Source: Bryobacterales bacterium (GTDB lineage Bacteria > Acidobacteriota > Terriglobia > Bryobacterales > Bryobacteraceae). Taken from it: a stretch of 56,487 nt of DNA. Every line of letters begins with the position of its first letter. The first letter of the stretch is position 1. The stretch is taken from NCBI GenBank assembly GCA_020851555.1, contig JADZCM010000010.1, forward strand, positions 1-56,487. The letters are read 5' to 3'. Both the position numbers and the translations under genes were made by a program. Under the pieces are notes generated by a model that saw only the letters and a list, made by a program, of their open reading frames with translations, was not told the DNA's origin and did no database searches. Positions 17,191 to 24,989 of this stretch are shown here, piece after piece.

Positions 17191-18759
17191 GGTCGAGCCA
17201 TCCACACGAAAGAGGGGGCGGAACCGCCGGTCCGTCGAGACGACCTGCCTGACAATCGGGAGCCCTATGTCAGGTACGTCCAGAGAGTAATGGTCCCCGG
17301 CAGTGACAAGAACGTGGGTGACGCCATGTCGGCGGATGAACTCCGGGAGCGACTGGAAATAGCCGCCGGTCTTCCCGGCGTCCCCCTGGTAGTAGAGCCT
17401 CGGCGGCACGATCAGGCGAATGGCGTGCCGCCCCGTGTAGAGCGAAAGCCTCGTATCCCTATATGCGAGAAAGAGGGATTCGGACGGGGTGCTGGCGGCG
17501 ATCCACGAGTAGAGGCGCCGGTCGCTCGCCAGTTGGACCCGCTCTTTCTCGAAGAACTGAGGGAAGTACCGAAGATAAGTCACGCCGCCAGCCCAGGCCG
17601 CAATCCCGGCAGACCCCAGGAACGCCAGCGTGAGACCAGCGGCGACGCCACGGTGCGCGAGATCCGGGGTCCGTAACGACCGCCGGACGAGGGCGGCCAG
17701 TGAGAGGATCTCTTCCGAGAGTCCCATGAGCAGGATGGGCAGGACGGGCAGCACAAAGCGCTCGCTGGGCGGGAAGTGCCACGCCAACAGGGTCAGAAAG
17801 TAGCCCCCGAGGAAGGCCACATGCTGGAACCGCAGGGTGCGCCGGGCCAGCCGGATCAAGCCCAGGAGGGCCAACATCCCGAAAAGACGGCCCAGGATTT
17901 TCAGCCCCTGAGCGTCGCCGGTATCGACCACCAACAGGCCGCCGATGCCGGCAAGCAGGCCGGCGGCGTTCTTCCAAAGCATGGCGGGCAGCAGGGCGAA
18001 CTGGAAGTTGTGCATCTGGTACCCGAGGTAGTTTGTGTAGTAGAGGGTGACCACATCGCTGCCCGGGGAGCGGTGGGATGCGACCCAAAGGACCCAGAGC
18101 GCGACGCAAGGAAGCACCCCACACAGGAAGCAAACCGCCTCTAGCCGCCGGCGGCGAATCAACAGGCACAAGGGCACGGTGAGAACGAGGGGAACGGCGG
18201 CGGTCTTGGTCAGGAACGCAGCCGCGGCGAACAGGCCCGATGCGAGCGCGGTCCACATACCCGGGCGCCGGCCGGCCGCTTCCTCAGCGTAATGGAGAGA
18301 AAGCAGCAGCAGGCAGGCGAACATCAGTTCCGCCATCAGGGTGGTACTCATGTAGGCCACGGCGGGACTCCATCCGATCACCAGCAGCAGGATGCACGAT
18401 CGCCGTCCGCCAAGCTGGAAATCCGCGAAAAGCCGCCAGGTTATCAGCAACAGGAGGGGCAGGAAGGCCCAAGCAAACGTCCCCGCGGCCACGAGTTCCC
18501 CAGGTGGCGAGGAGTATGCTCTCCAGATCAGCGACAGCAGGGCCGGGAACAGGGGCGGGTACTTGGTCTGCCACGGCGTCCGCGGCAGGGACGGGATGAT
18601 GTAGCCTTGGCCTTCCGCGAGGGACTTCGCGCTCAGCCAGTAGATCCCGTCGTCCTGGAACCGCCCGAAATGGAGCATCCCCGCGGACAGCGAGAAGACG
18701 TAGAGGGAAGGGGCCAGCGCTACCAACAGAACGGCCGCGAGTACGGCTTTTTCTCTCAT
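17164..18759 (-). CDS. GT39/ArnT-like polytopic glycosyltransferase
   Basis: The 531-residue protein has an N-terminal membrane helix, the exoplasmic acidic motif QDDGIYWLSAKSLAEGQGY near residues 36-54, TPWQTKYPPLFPALLS, and about ten further membrane helices with a soluble C-terminus (SLFLAYRDTRLSLYTGRHA). It is the closest intact relative of the frameshifted gene at 11368-12905 and shows what that gene should look like. Family members use polyprenyl-phosphate sugars to glycosylate lipid or protein acceptors at the outer face of the inner membrane. No strong Shine-Dalgarno sequence is visible. The gene is bracketed by the two copies of the 211-bp repeat. Confidence 0.75.
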   Translation of the reverse strand: MREKAVLAAVLLVALAPSLYVFSLSAGMLHFGRFQDDGIYWLSAKSLAEGQGYIIPSLPRTPWQTKYPPLFPALLSLIWRAYSSPPGELVAAGTFAWAFLPLLLLITWRLFADFQLGGRRSCILLLVIGWSPAVAYMSTTLMAELMFACLLLLSLHYAEEAAGRRPGMWTALASGLFAAAAFLTKTAAVPLVLTVPLCLLIRRRRLEAVCFLCGVLPCVALWVLWVASHRSPGSDVVTLYYTNYLGYQMHNFQFALLPAMLWKNAAGLLAGIGGLLVVDTGDAQGLKILGRLFGMLALLGLIRLARRTLRFQHVAFLGGYFLTLLAWHFPPSERFVLPVLPILLMGLSEEILSLAALVRRSLRTPDLAHRGVAAGLTLAFLGSAGIAAWAGGVTYLRYFPQFFEKERVQLASDRRLYSWIAASTPSESLFLAYRDTRLSLYTGRHAIRLIVPPRLYYQGDAGKTGGYFQSLPEFIRRHGVTHVLVTAGDHYSLDVPDIGLPIVRQVVSTDRRFRPLFRVDGSTLYETGRPD

Positions 18760-18781
18760 CGAGGCTATTGTGCAAGTTTAT

Positions 18782-18992
18782 ACCGGCCGCACCGCTCGTA
18801 CGGTGCGCCTGGGACAAGGGGGCGGCGGAGGCGCCGGCGGTCACCTGTAGAACGGCTTCCAGGTGAGCCAGCGGGGGCCGTAGTGGGGTTCGGGCGCGCC
18901 CAATTCGAGTGCGCCCAAATCGGGCGCGGCGCCCGTGAAACCGTCGTTCACTCCGGGCAGGACCACGCCCGCGTCGATGGCCCTGGAGCCGG
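18782..18992. repeat. Duplicated 211-bp segment, copy 2 (source copy)
   Basis: This copy is continuous with the intact beta-helix gene and its downstream hairpin, so it is probably the donor of 16623-16833. The two copies are in direct orientation and flank the glycosyltransferase gene at 17164-18759. Confidence 0.9.
18788..18807 (-). terminator. Hairpin downstream of the beta-helix gene
   Basis: CGCACCG-CTCGTA-CGGTGCG forms a perfect 7-bp stem with a 6-nt loop, 34 nt after the stop codon of the minus-strand beta-helix gene. No T-run follows, so intrinsic termination is uncertain. The same hairpin is preserved in the duplicated copy at 16629-16648. Confidence 0.4.
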
Positions 18993-20799
18993 CGCGGAGC
19001 CGGAAATTGAGATCCATGGAATGGTAGACGGCGTGGCGATTGTCCGCGGCGGGCGGCGTCATGCCCTCAAAGATCTCGAAGTCGACCTCCCGGCCGTGCG
19101 CCTCCTGGCCGGTCGCGGCCTGAAATTCGGCGAGGGTGCGGAAAGATCTCCACTGCTCGCGCGTGCTCTGGTATAGAGTCTGGCCGGGCTGTGAAGGCGC
19201 CAGCCAGAGGAATTGCTGCTCCACGCCCTTGTTGGGCCGGTAACCGTTGTAGTCGGAACTGTAGTCCGCCGTGGCGTTGGCCCAATACATGATGCCGCGG
19301 CCCGGCGCGTCCCGCCCCAAGAAAAGGTTGTTGCGCCAATGCACGTTGCCGGTGGGGCCGCGGACGGCCTGCTCTCCAATGATGGTGTTGTGGTACATGA
19401 GGAGTCCGGCCGGCCGGGCGTCGAACTTGAAGGCCACCCCGGATTGCACGTTATAGAGCAGGTTGCGGAGAAAGTAGACCGGCCCGCCGAAAATGGGCTG
19501 CGAACTGTAACCGCCGTGGAAGGCGTTGACGCCCCGGTTGCCGAAAACCCGGATGCTGTGCACGCCGCCGTCGGCCTCGATGAAATCGTCGTTCGACATG
19601 TGTATGTCGTTGTTGTAGATGTCAATGGAGGAAGGCTGGCGCCCGGGATCGGATTCCGGCGTGCCGTAAGTCGAGATTCCGATGCCGTCGTGGAAGTAGG
19701 CGATGGCGTTGTGGGCGATCACGTGGCCGGGACCGTAGACCTTGATGGCGTAGTAACTGGTCAGAAGGTGCGAGGGATAAGGACCGATGTTCCCCCAGCG
19801 CGGGCCGGTCCAGCCGATCAGGCGGAAGCGGTCGTCCCGGCCGAGGAAGAGGTTATCGGCAATGTAGAAGTCGCTGGAACCGGCGTACTCGGTCCAGACG
19901 CCGAAGCCGACGCTCTCAAACCGGCAGTTCTTCACGGTGAGATTAGTGGCGCCCAGAACCTCTTTCTTGCCGGCCAGGATCGCGACGTCGGTGTTGCGGA
20001 AAGTCACGCCCTCGAAGATGTGGTGCGACGAGGCCATGACGTCGAAAAGGATGTGGTTGCCCGCGCCGTCGAAGATGACTTCGCCGTCGCCGGCCGACTG
20101 TATGGTGATCGGCTTTTCCGCCGTGCCCTTCAGCGTGAGGGTGAATGTTCCGTCGAAGGGCGCGGCGAGCGGATCGACATAGTTGAGGCGGTCGGGACGA
20201 TAGAGGCCGGCATGGACCAGGATGGTGTCGCCCGGTTGCGCGGGCCGCTCCCGCACGACGCTCCAGTCGCCGAGGCCCGCGCCGTAGTACGCCTGGAGCA
20301 GCCCATCGAAACTCGGCTCCTGGCGGGCGCGCTTCTGGTCCGGCGGATAGACGTGAAGCACGCGGCCGCCGGCGTAAGGCCGCGGTTCCGTGCGCGTGCG
20401 AACCCGTGCCGTCCGGGTGGCCTCGCCGATGACGCCGTCGGGGTCGGTAAGCGTGAAGCGGCACTCGTACTCCGTGCCGGGCTGGAGGTTCAGGATCGAG
20501 CCCGCAAAGCCGTGGGGCACCGTGTAATGGAGGTTTTCGGCGTCGCGGCCGACGTTCTCGCCGCCGATGCGGAGAAGCGGGAGAGCGTGTCTCCAGACGG
20601 ATTCACCGGAGGCCCGGTACTGGACGGCGACTTGCGCGTTGCGATTCCGGTCCCCGGTGATGGACCACTCGAATCCGAGGTTGAGGAGGGTGGGATGCTC
20701 CACATAGAACCGTCCGGCCGTGGTCTCATTCTGCGCGCACAAACAGGCGGACCCCGCCAGCAGAGCCGCCAGAACACGTCCCGCGCCTTTGACGCTCAC
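18841..20799 (-). CDS. Secreted right-handed parallel beta-helix protein
   Basis: The 652-residue protein has a signal peptide (about 1-23, ending CLCAQ), a fibronectin-like N-terminal part (YRASGESVW, LQPGTEYECRFTLTDPDG), then repeated right-handed beta-helix coils (ITIQSAGDGEVIFDGAGNHI, FEGVTFRNTDVAIL, LTVKNCRFES, IDIYNNDIHMSNDD). The C-terminus is [17 protein letters not shown] and GALELGAPE. This architecture is typical of polysaccharide lyases and other pectin- or uronan-binding enzymes, but no catalytic residues could be assigned. The start is GTG, overlapping the stop of the PHP gene by 4 nt (GTGA), implying translational coupling. Confidence 0.8.
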   Translation of the reverse strand: MSVKGAGRVLAALLAGSACLCAQNETTAGRFYVEHPTLLNLGFEWSITGDRNRNAQVAVQYRASGESVWRHALPLLRIGGENVGRDAENLHYTVPHGFAGSILNLQPGTEYECRFTLTDPDGVIGEATRTARVRTRTEPRPYAGGRVLHVYPPDQKRARQEPSFDGLLQAYYGAGLGDWSVVRERPAQPGDTILVHAGLYRPDRLNYVDPLAAPFDGTFTLTLKGTAEKPITIQSAGDGEVIFDGAGNHILFDVMASSHHIFEGVTFRNTDVAILAGKKEVLGATNLTVKNCRFESVGFGVWTEYAGSSDFYIADNLFLGRDDRFRLIGWTGPRWGNIGPYPSHLLTSYYAIKVYGPGHVIAHNAIAYFHDGIGISTYGTPESDPGRQPSSIDIYNNDIHMSNDDFIEADGGVHSIRVFGNRGVNAFHGGYSSQPIFGGPVYFLRNLLYNVQSGVAFKFDARPAGLLMYHNTIIGEQAVRGPTGNVHWRNNLFLGRDAPGRGIMYWANATADYSSDYNGYRPNKGVEQQFLWLAPSQPGQTLYQSTREQWRSFRTLAEFQAATGQEAHGREVDFEIFEGMTPPAADNRHAVYHSMDLNFRLRAGSRAIDAGVVLPGVNDGFTGAAPDLGALELGAPEPHYGPRWLTWKPFYR

Positions 20800-21908
20800 G
20801 GCTGTTGTACCTGGACCCTCAACGGCACGCTGACGGCCAGGTTCCGTCCCGGCGCGGTGTGCAGGTTGGTCACCTCAAACTCCAATTGCACGGTCTGGCC
20901 GCCGGCGGGCGCCTCTTTGGTGACGGAAAGAGCGATGCCGGCTCCGCCTTCCGGCTGAAGTTCCGCGCCGGAAGCCCGGAGCCATCCTGCGGTCTTGGGG
21001 GAACCCAGGACAAAGCGGAGCGCGGACCGGTTGCGGAGGCGAAGGACCGCCTGGGTCCTGCCCGGCGCAAACGTGAGTTGGTCGTTTTCGACGCCCACGG
21101 CGGCCTGCCAGAGCCCCCGGAGGTATTCTTCATTTCCCCACATCTCTCCGCCCATCCAGGCCGCGGTGCGGCGGGCGAACAGAGCCTCCCGGACGCCCTC
21201 CGAATCAGGCGTACGGGCGAAGACGAGCGTCAGCGGCCGGTTGCGGCCGGTATAGGCAGGATAGGTGGGCGCATGCACGTCCGTGTTCGCGAGAATCGTG
21301 AGCTTCTTCTCCTCGATCCAGGGGAACGCGGGCGGGTAGTAGTCATGTCCGTTCACCAGTTCCACGCCGTGGAAAGGCTTCTCGTCGTACAGCGCGGCCA
21401 CGTTGGGGAACCATGCGGCGGGTTGACGCCATCCGGGGTGGTTCCAGGTGATGAACGCATTGCGGGCGTGGGCGGCGCGGAGGGCGTCGGCCAGTCTCAG
21501 CTTGAGAAAGGCGTTGGGATCCGTGACGAAGAGGAGGTTGAAGTGGGTGTCCCCCTCCATGACCTCGACGCCGGGAATCAGGATGATGCCCAGCCGGGCT
21601 GCCAGGGGCGCGGCGATGGCATAGGGGCGCGTGAGGTCGAGTTTCACGTCAGGGTCCTTCGGGTTGTAGCCGGCGTGGTCGGTGATGGCGATGACGTCCA
21701 ACCCCTCGCGCCAAGCCTCGCTGACGCGGGTTGTGGGCCATACATCGCCGTCCGAGAAGACAGTGTGAATGTGGAGATCGCATTTCAGCGTCCGGTATCC
21801 GGGAATATCGGGCACGGGGAGCGGGTCACGGTACTGCCCCGCGCCGGGAAGGGCCGCCAGCAGCAGCCACGCGGCACACAGGAAGTGTCTTCGAAAGAGG
21901 CTGGTCAT
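20796..21908 (-). CDS. Secreted PHP-domain metal-dependent phosphoesterase
   Basis: The 370-residue protein starts at ATG 21908, giving a clean signal peptide (MTSLFRRHFLCAAWLLLAAL). The mature part has the PHP signature CDLHIHTVFSDGDVWP, then VIAITDHAGY, IPGVEVMEGDTHFN and ITWNHPGW, the His/Asp ligands of a trinuclear metal site in the PHP family. Similar secreted PHP proteins are common in Acidobacteria and may hydrolyse sugar phosphates or phosphodiesters. The last 120 residues form a beta domain. The gene overlaps the beta-helix gene by 4 nt, so both are probably made from one transcript. No clear Shine-Dalgarno sequence was seen. Confidence 0.8.
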   Translation of the reverse strand: MTSLFRRHFLCAAWLLLAALPGAGQYRDPLPVPDIPGYRTLKCDLHIHTVFSDGDVWPTTRVSEAWREGLDVIAITDHAGYNPKDPDVKLDLTRPYAIAAPLAARLGIILIPGVEVMEGDTHFNLLFVTDPNAFLKLRLADALRAAHARNAFITWNHPGWRQPAAWFPNVAALYDEKPFHGVELVNGHDYYPPAFPWIEEKKLTILANTDVHAPTYPAYTGRNRPLTLVFARTPDSEGVREALFARRTAAWMGGEMWGNEEYLRGLWQAAVGVENDQLTFAPGRTQAVLRLRNRSALRFVLGSPKTAGWLRASGAELQPEGGAGIALSVTKEAPAGGQTVQLEFEVTNLHTAPGRNLAVSVPLRVQVQQP

Positions 21909-21999
21909 GGGAGTAGTCTTGAGGTTAAAGCCGAGCGCGGCGGCTGTCAAGATGGAAAACGCCCTGGCTTGCCGGGTCTCGGAGTCACCGGGCGCGCGG

Positions 22000-22560
22000 C
22001 TACGGGCGCGCGCCGCCCTCCATCCGGCGAAGAGCATTGGGGGCGCCGGCGCGGTGCTCGAGCAGCCGCGCGAACAGCCAGAGAACGTCGGAGAGCCGGT
22101 TCAACCAGGCCAGCACCGCGCGGTCCGGCAGCAGGCCGGAGTCCGCCAGTTGAACCGCGAGGCGCTCCGTCCGGCGGCAAACGGCCCGCGCGACATCAAG
22201 GGCGGCGGCTGATGGGAGCGACCCGGGAAGCGCCCAGTCCTTCAGTAGCCCCTCCGCCGTCTCGACGCGCCGCACGTGGTCATCCAGCGCCTCTATCATG
22301 GAGGGATCCAGCCGGGGAGAAACGCCGCCCGGGCTGTCAGATGGGCTGACCGACTCGCCTATCTTGAAAAGATCCCGCTGGATCTCCTCCAGCCAGCGCT
22401 TGACCCCGGCGTCCTCGCAGATGGACCGGGCAAAGCCGATCTGCGACACAAGTTCGTCGATGGCGCCATAACACTCGACACGCGGGTCGGCTTTGGACAC
22501 ACGTTCGCCGCCGGGCAGGCTGGTCCGCCCCTCATCGCCGCCTCGGGTGGTGATGCTCAT
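22000..22560 (-). CDS. pduO: PduO-type ATP:cob(I)alamin adenosyltransferase
   Basis: The 186-residue protein begins at ATG 22560 with AGAGGAAAG just upstream; the longer open frame is an artefact. TTRGGDEGRTSL near the N-terminus, ECYGAIDEL, and the C-terminal RRTERLAVQL with WLNRLSDVLWLFAR are the ATP- and corrinoid-binding signatures of PduO/MMAB-type adenosyltransferases, which make adenosylcobalamin. It is 31 nt downstream of amrS and probably the last gene of a four-gene minus-strand operon. Its presence there suggests a corrinoid link, though AmrS itself is not known to need B12. Confidence 0.88.
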   Translation of the reverse strand: MSITTRGGDEGRTSLPGGERVSKADPRVECYGAIDELVSQIGFARSICEDAGVKRWLEEIQRDLFKIGESVSPSDSPGGVSPRLDPSMIEALDDHVRRVETAEGLLKDWALPGSLPSAAALDVARAVCRRTERLAVQLADSGLLPDRAVLAWLNRLSDVLWLFARLLEHRAGAPNALRRMEGGARP

Positions 22561-22591
22561 CTTTCCTCTTTCCAGCTTACAGGGGCGGATC

Positions 22592-23674
22592 TCAAAGCCG
22601 GGCAAGCCGGCGGCCCCTTTCTGCGTCCCCCCAGAGGCCCGGGACCGGGGCGCCGCACGACGGGCACCGCCCGTCGGCGGAAATGCGGTAGCCCGTGATC
22701 CGGTAGCCCGAGCGGCCGACGAGCAGTTCCCCGCACGAGTAGCAGCGGGTGTTTTCGAGGTCGCCCACGCCGCCGGGGAGATTTCCGGCGTAGACGTACC
22801 GCAGGCCGGCCCGGCGTCCGATCTCCGCCGTGCGCAGCAGGTCGGAGGGCGTGGTGTCACGGGGCCCGGTCATCTTGTAGTCTCTGTGGAAGGCCGTCAC
22901 GTGCCAGGGGATGTCGGGAGAGATGCCGGCCAGGAATCCGGTAAGCCGGCGAAGTTCCTCCGCGGAGTCATTGAAGCCGGGGACCAGCAGTGTCACGACC
23001 TCCATCCAAAAGCCCATCCGGTGGATGCTCCGCACGCTCTCCAACACCGGCTGCAAGCGGCCGCCGAGACTGCGGTAGCTCCGGTCCTCGAAGCTCTTCA
23101 GGTCGACTTTGAAAACATCCAGCCACGGCCGGAGGTACTCGAGCACCCTGGGCGTGGCGTTGCCGTTGGAGACAAAGCCGGTTATCAGGCCCGCGGCGCG
23201 CGCTTCCTGGAAGACGGCCACGGCCCATTCCGCCGTGATCAGCGGCTCGTTGTAGGTGCTCACCAGGGCTTCGGCGCCGGAGTCAACGGCGAGCCGCACC
23301 AGCCGGTCCGGCGTGACGCGCCGCGGCGCGGCCACCGCTCCCGGATCACGTATGGCCTGCGAGGTGACCCAGTTCTGGCAGTAGGCGCAATGCAGATCGC
23401 AGCCGAGCATGCCGAAGCTGAAGGCCAGCGCGCCGGGGCGCACGTGGAAGAAGGGCTTCTTCTCGATCGGGTCGCTCTGCGCGGAGACGACGTAGCCCCA
23501 GGGGACCAGCAGGCGTCCGCCACGATTGAAGCGGACCTTGCACACACCAGGCTGCCCTTCCAGAATGGGGCAACAGTGTCCACAGGCATAGCAGCGGATC
23601 CGGTTGCGCTCAATCGGTTCCCACAGGCTGCCTTCGCGTACGTATTGGGCGAGCACCTCAGCCAGCGCCGGCAT
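22592..23674 (-). CDS. amrS: AmmeMemoRadiSam-system radical SAM enzyme AmrS
   Basis: The 360-residue protein carries the radical SAM cysteine motif CxxxCxxC at C92-C96-C99 (GCDLHCAYCQNW), an N-terminal cysteine cluster (RCYACGHCCPI, residues 27-37, and GVCKVRF) and a C-terminal CYSC...CPSC pair resembling a zinc ribbon. STYNEPLI, FVSNGNATPRVLEYL and the DVFKVDLKSF stretch match AmrS/PflA-like enzymes. AmrS is normally found beside Memo and AMMECR1 proteins, neither of which is in this window; its reaction is still undefined. GGAGG is 6 nt before the ATG. It lies between the 33-residue cysteine ORF and the cobalamin adenosyltransferase. Confidence 0.88.
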   Translation of the reverse strand: MPALAEVLAQYVREGSLWEPIERNRIRCYACGHCCPILEGQPGVCKVRFNRGGRLLVPWGYVVSAQSDPIEKKPFFHVRPGALAFSFGMLGCDLHCAYCQNWVTSQAIRDPGAVAAPRRVTPDRLVRLAVDSGAEALVSTYNEPLITAEWAVAVFQEARAAGLITGFVSNGNATPRVLEYLRPWLDVFKVDLKSFEDRSYRSLGGRLQPVLESVRSIHRMGFWMEVVTLLVPGFNDSAEELRRLTGFLAGISPDIPWHVTAFHRDYKMTGPRDTTPSDLLRTAEIGRRAGLRYVYAGNLPGGVGDLENTRCYSCGELLVGRSGYRITGYRISADGRCPSCGAPVPGLWGDAERGRRLARL

Positions 23675-23699
23675 ACGGCCTCCACGCCTATTCCCGACT

Positions 23700-23801
23700 T
23701 CAGTCTACGTTAAACCCGAAGCAGCCAATTCCGTCCCGGCAGATGTGCGGCCCGCAGGACGCGCAATCGTATTCGGCGGCGCCTTCCTCGCTTTTCATCA
23801 T
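23700..23801 (-). CDS. Small cysteine-rich protein (33 residues) in the NifX-AmrS operon
   Basis: An ATG-ATG pair at 23801-23796, with GGAGG 3 nt upstream, opens a frame for MMKSEEGAAEYDCASC followed by GPHICRDGIGCFGFNVD and TGA. Four cysteines (13, 16, 21, 27) suggest a metal-binding or Fe-S-associated peptide. It lies 57 nt after the NifX-like gene and 25 nt before amrS, on the same strand, so co-transcription is likely. I do not recognise the family. It is too short for most gene callers. Confidence 0.6.
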   Translation of the reverse strand: MMKSEEGAAEYDCASCGPHICRDGIGCFGFNVD

Positions 23802-23858
23802 CGCCTCCGCAATCCGGCTACGGTCCGGACCCAGGCCCGGCGTTCCCGGCGACAGCTC

Positions 23859-24197
23859 TCAGTGGTCACAAAGATTGTCGCCCGCCTGTAAAGTCCCGGC
23901 AAGATAATCAGTGATCACGCGTTCGGGCGCATCCGCGGGCGCGCCGACAACGACCTGAATTCCGCTTTCGGAGAACAGCTTCTGCGCCCGCTGCCCCATG
24001 CCCCCGGCGATGATGACGTTGGCGTGGCGCTCCGCCAGCCAGCGGGGCAACAGGCCGGGTTCATGCGGGGGGGCGTCGACGTCCTCCCGCCGGAGCAGTT
24101 TCTTTTCCGCCGGGTCGACGTCGACGAGCGCAAAGCGCTCACAATGGCCGAAATGCATCGACAGCTTGCCGCCGGCAAGGGGAATCGCAATCCTCAT
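23859..24197 (-). CDS. NifX/NifB-type dinitrogenase iron-molybdenum-cofactor-like protein
   Basis: The 112-residue protein starts at ATG 24197 with a strong AAGGAGGA 7 nt upstream. MRIAIPLAGGKLSMHFGHCE is the signature of the NifX/NafY/orange-protein superfamily, whose RNase H-like fold binds metal-sulfur clusters in transit; VIIAGGMGQRAQKLF and IQVVVGAPAD complete the fold. It is the first gene of a probable operon with the 33-residue cysteine protein, amrS and the adenosyltransferase. The frame stays open upstream to 24518, but that part lacks a ribosome-binding site and looks like a remnant. It is not part of a nif cluster here. Confidence 0.85.
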   Translation of the reverse strand: MRIAIPLAGGKLSMHFGHCERFALVDVDPAEKKLLRREDVDAPPHEPGLLPRWLAERHANVIIAGGMGQRAQKLFSESGIQVVVGAPADAPERVITDYLAGTLQAGDNLCDH

Positions 24198-24535
24198 CCG
24201 TTTGTCCTCCTTCGTGATGGCGCTCATGGTTTTCCCGCGAGCCTTCGTCTCATCCAGGGCCGCAACGGGGCGGAAGATAATCCGAACGATCTCCGCGGCC
24301 GAAGCCGCAGCGTATTGACGGAGAGGCACGCAGCCGCTGCCGCACGCCGCCGCGATCATCGGCTCTATTGGAATCGTAGCAGGAATTGGCGCGCCTCTAC
24401 CTTCGGCCGGCGTGATTCGGCATCTTCGCTCCGGCCGCGCCGGCAGCCCTCCGCGAGAGCCCGGCTCACGTTGACGCACTACGGGACATCCGAAGCGGTG
24501 GGAGTCTCCGGATACCACGAGGGCCGCCAGTCACC
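24198..24535. other. Intergenic region upstream of the NifX operon
   Basis: The minus frame fused in-frame to the NifX gene reads CGSGCVPLRQYAAASAAEI and may be a relic of a longer or separate protein. No promoter with convincing -35/-10 spacing was found. No other gene is visible. Confidence 0.35.
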
Positions 24536-24676
24536 GGGCGCGGCTGCGACATCATCAAGGTGCCGGGCCACCAAGACATCTTCGTTCATTACTCGGCTAT
24601 CCGAATGCCGGGCCGGAAGATCCTGCTCCAGGGCCAAGAAGTCGACTTCGAAATCAAGACAGGCGCGGCCCGGTGA
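24536..24676 (+). pseudogene. Cold-shock-domain protein, 3' remnant
   Basis: A start-less plus frame reads CDIIKVPGHQDIFVHYSAIR then GRKILLQGQEVDFEIKTGAAR and TGA. DIFVHYSAI and L-x-GQEV-x-F are diagnostic of CspA-type cold-shock domains. The N-terminal strands (normally GTVKWFN...GFGFI) are missing or scrambled, so this is the back half of a dead gene. It forms the left border of the accessory islet. Confidence 0.65.
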
Positions 24677-24722
24677 CGGTCGACGTCGTCGTGGTGCGCA
24701 AGGCGCTAGAGGGTGGAGCGAA

Positions 24723-24845
24723 ATGATGCGACTCGAATACCTGAAAGCGGCGACCCTTGGATCGTCGCCGGTCGCCGCGCTGATCCTGTGGGTCACTCTG
24801 TTCGGGGCTGTGATCACCGCGGCTGGGCGCCGTCTCGAGGGATAG
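24723..24845 (+). CDS. Possible small single-pass membrane protein (40 residues)
   Basis: GGTGGAGC precedes an ATG-ATG pair at 24723. The frame encodes MMRLEYLKAATLGSSP, then a hydrophobic helix VAALILWVTLFGAVITAAG and RRLEG before TAG. This is a plausible one-helix membrane peptide with a good ribosome-binding site. It has no recognised family, and its position beside a remnant means it may be fortuitous. The following 24846-24989 shows no gene. Confidence 0.4.
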   Translation: MMRLEYLKAATLGSSPVAALILWVTLFGAVITAAGRRLEG

Positions 24846-24989
24846 ATCAGGCCATGCTGCAAAGGGCATGGGAGGACATCAGAATTGACTCGGGGTGTGA
24901 GATACAGCGCGCGAGTGTGGAAGAGCCTCCAATGCCCGCACACGTTGATCGCCTGCGGGCGGTATGGATGCAGATGCCGACCCACCCGA

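Noticed and set aside
19213..20958. Long plus-strand open frame (581 codons) opposite the beta-helix gene
   Set aside because: The opposite strand has a signal peptide, coherent beta-helix repeats and a ribosome-coupled start; the plus frame has no recognisable motifs and reflects high-GC codon bias.
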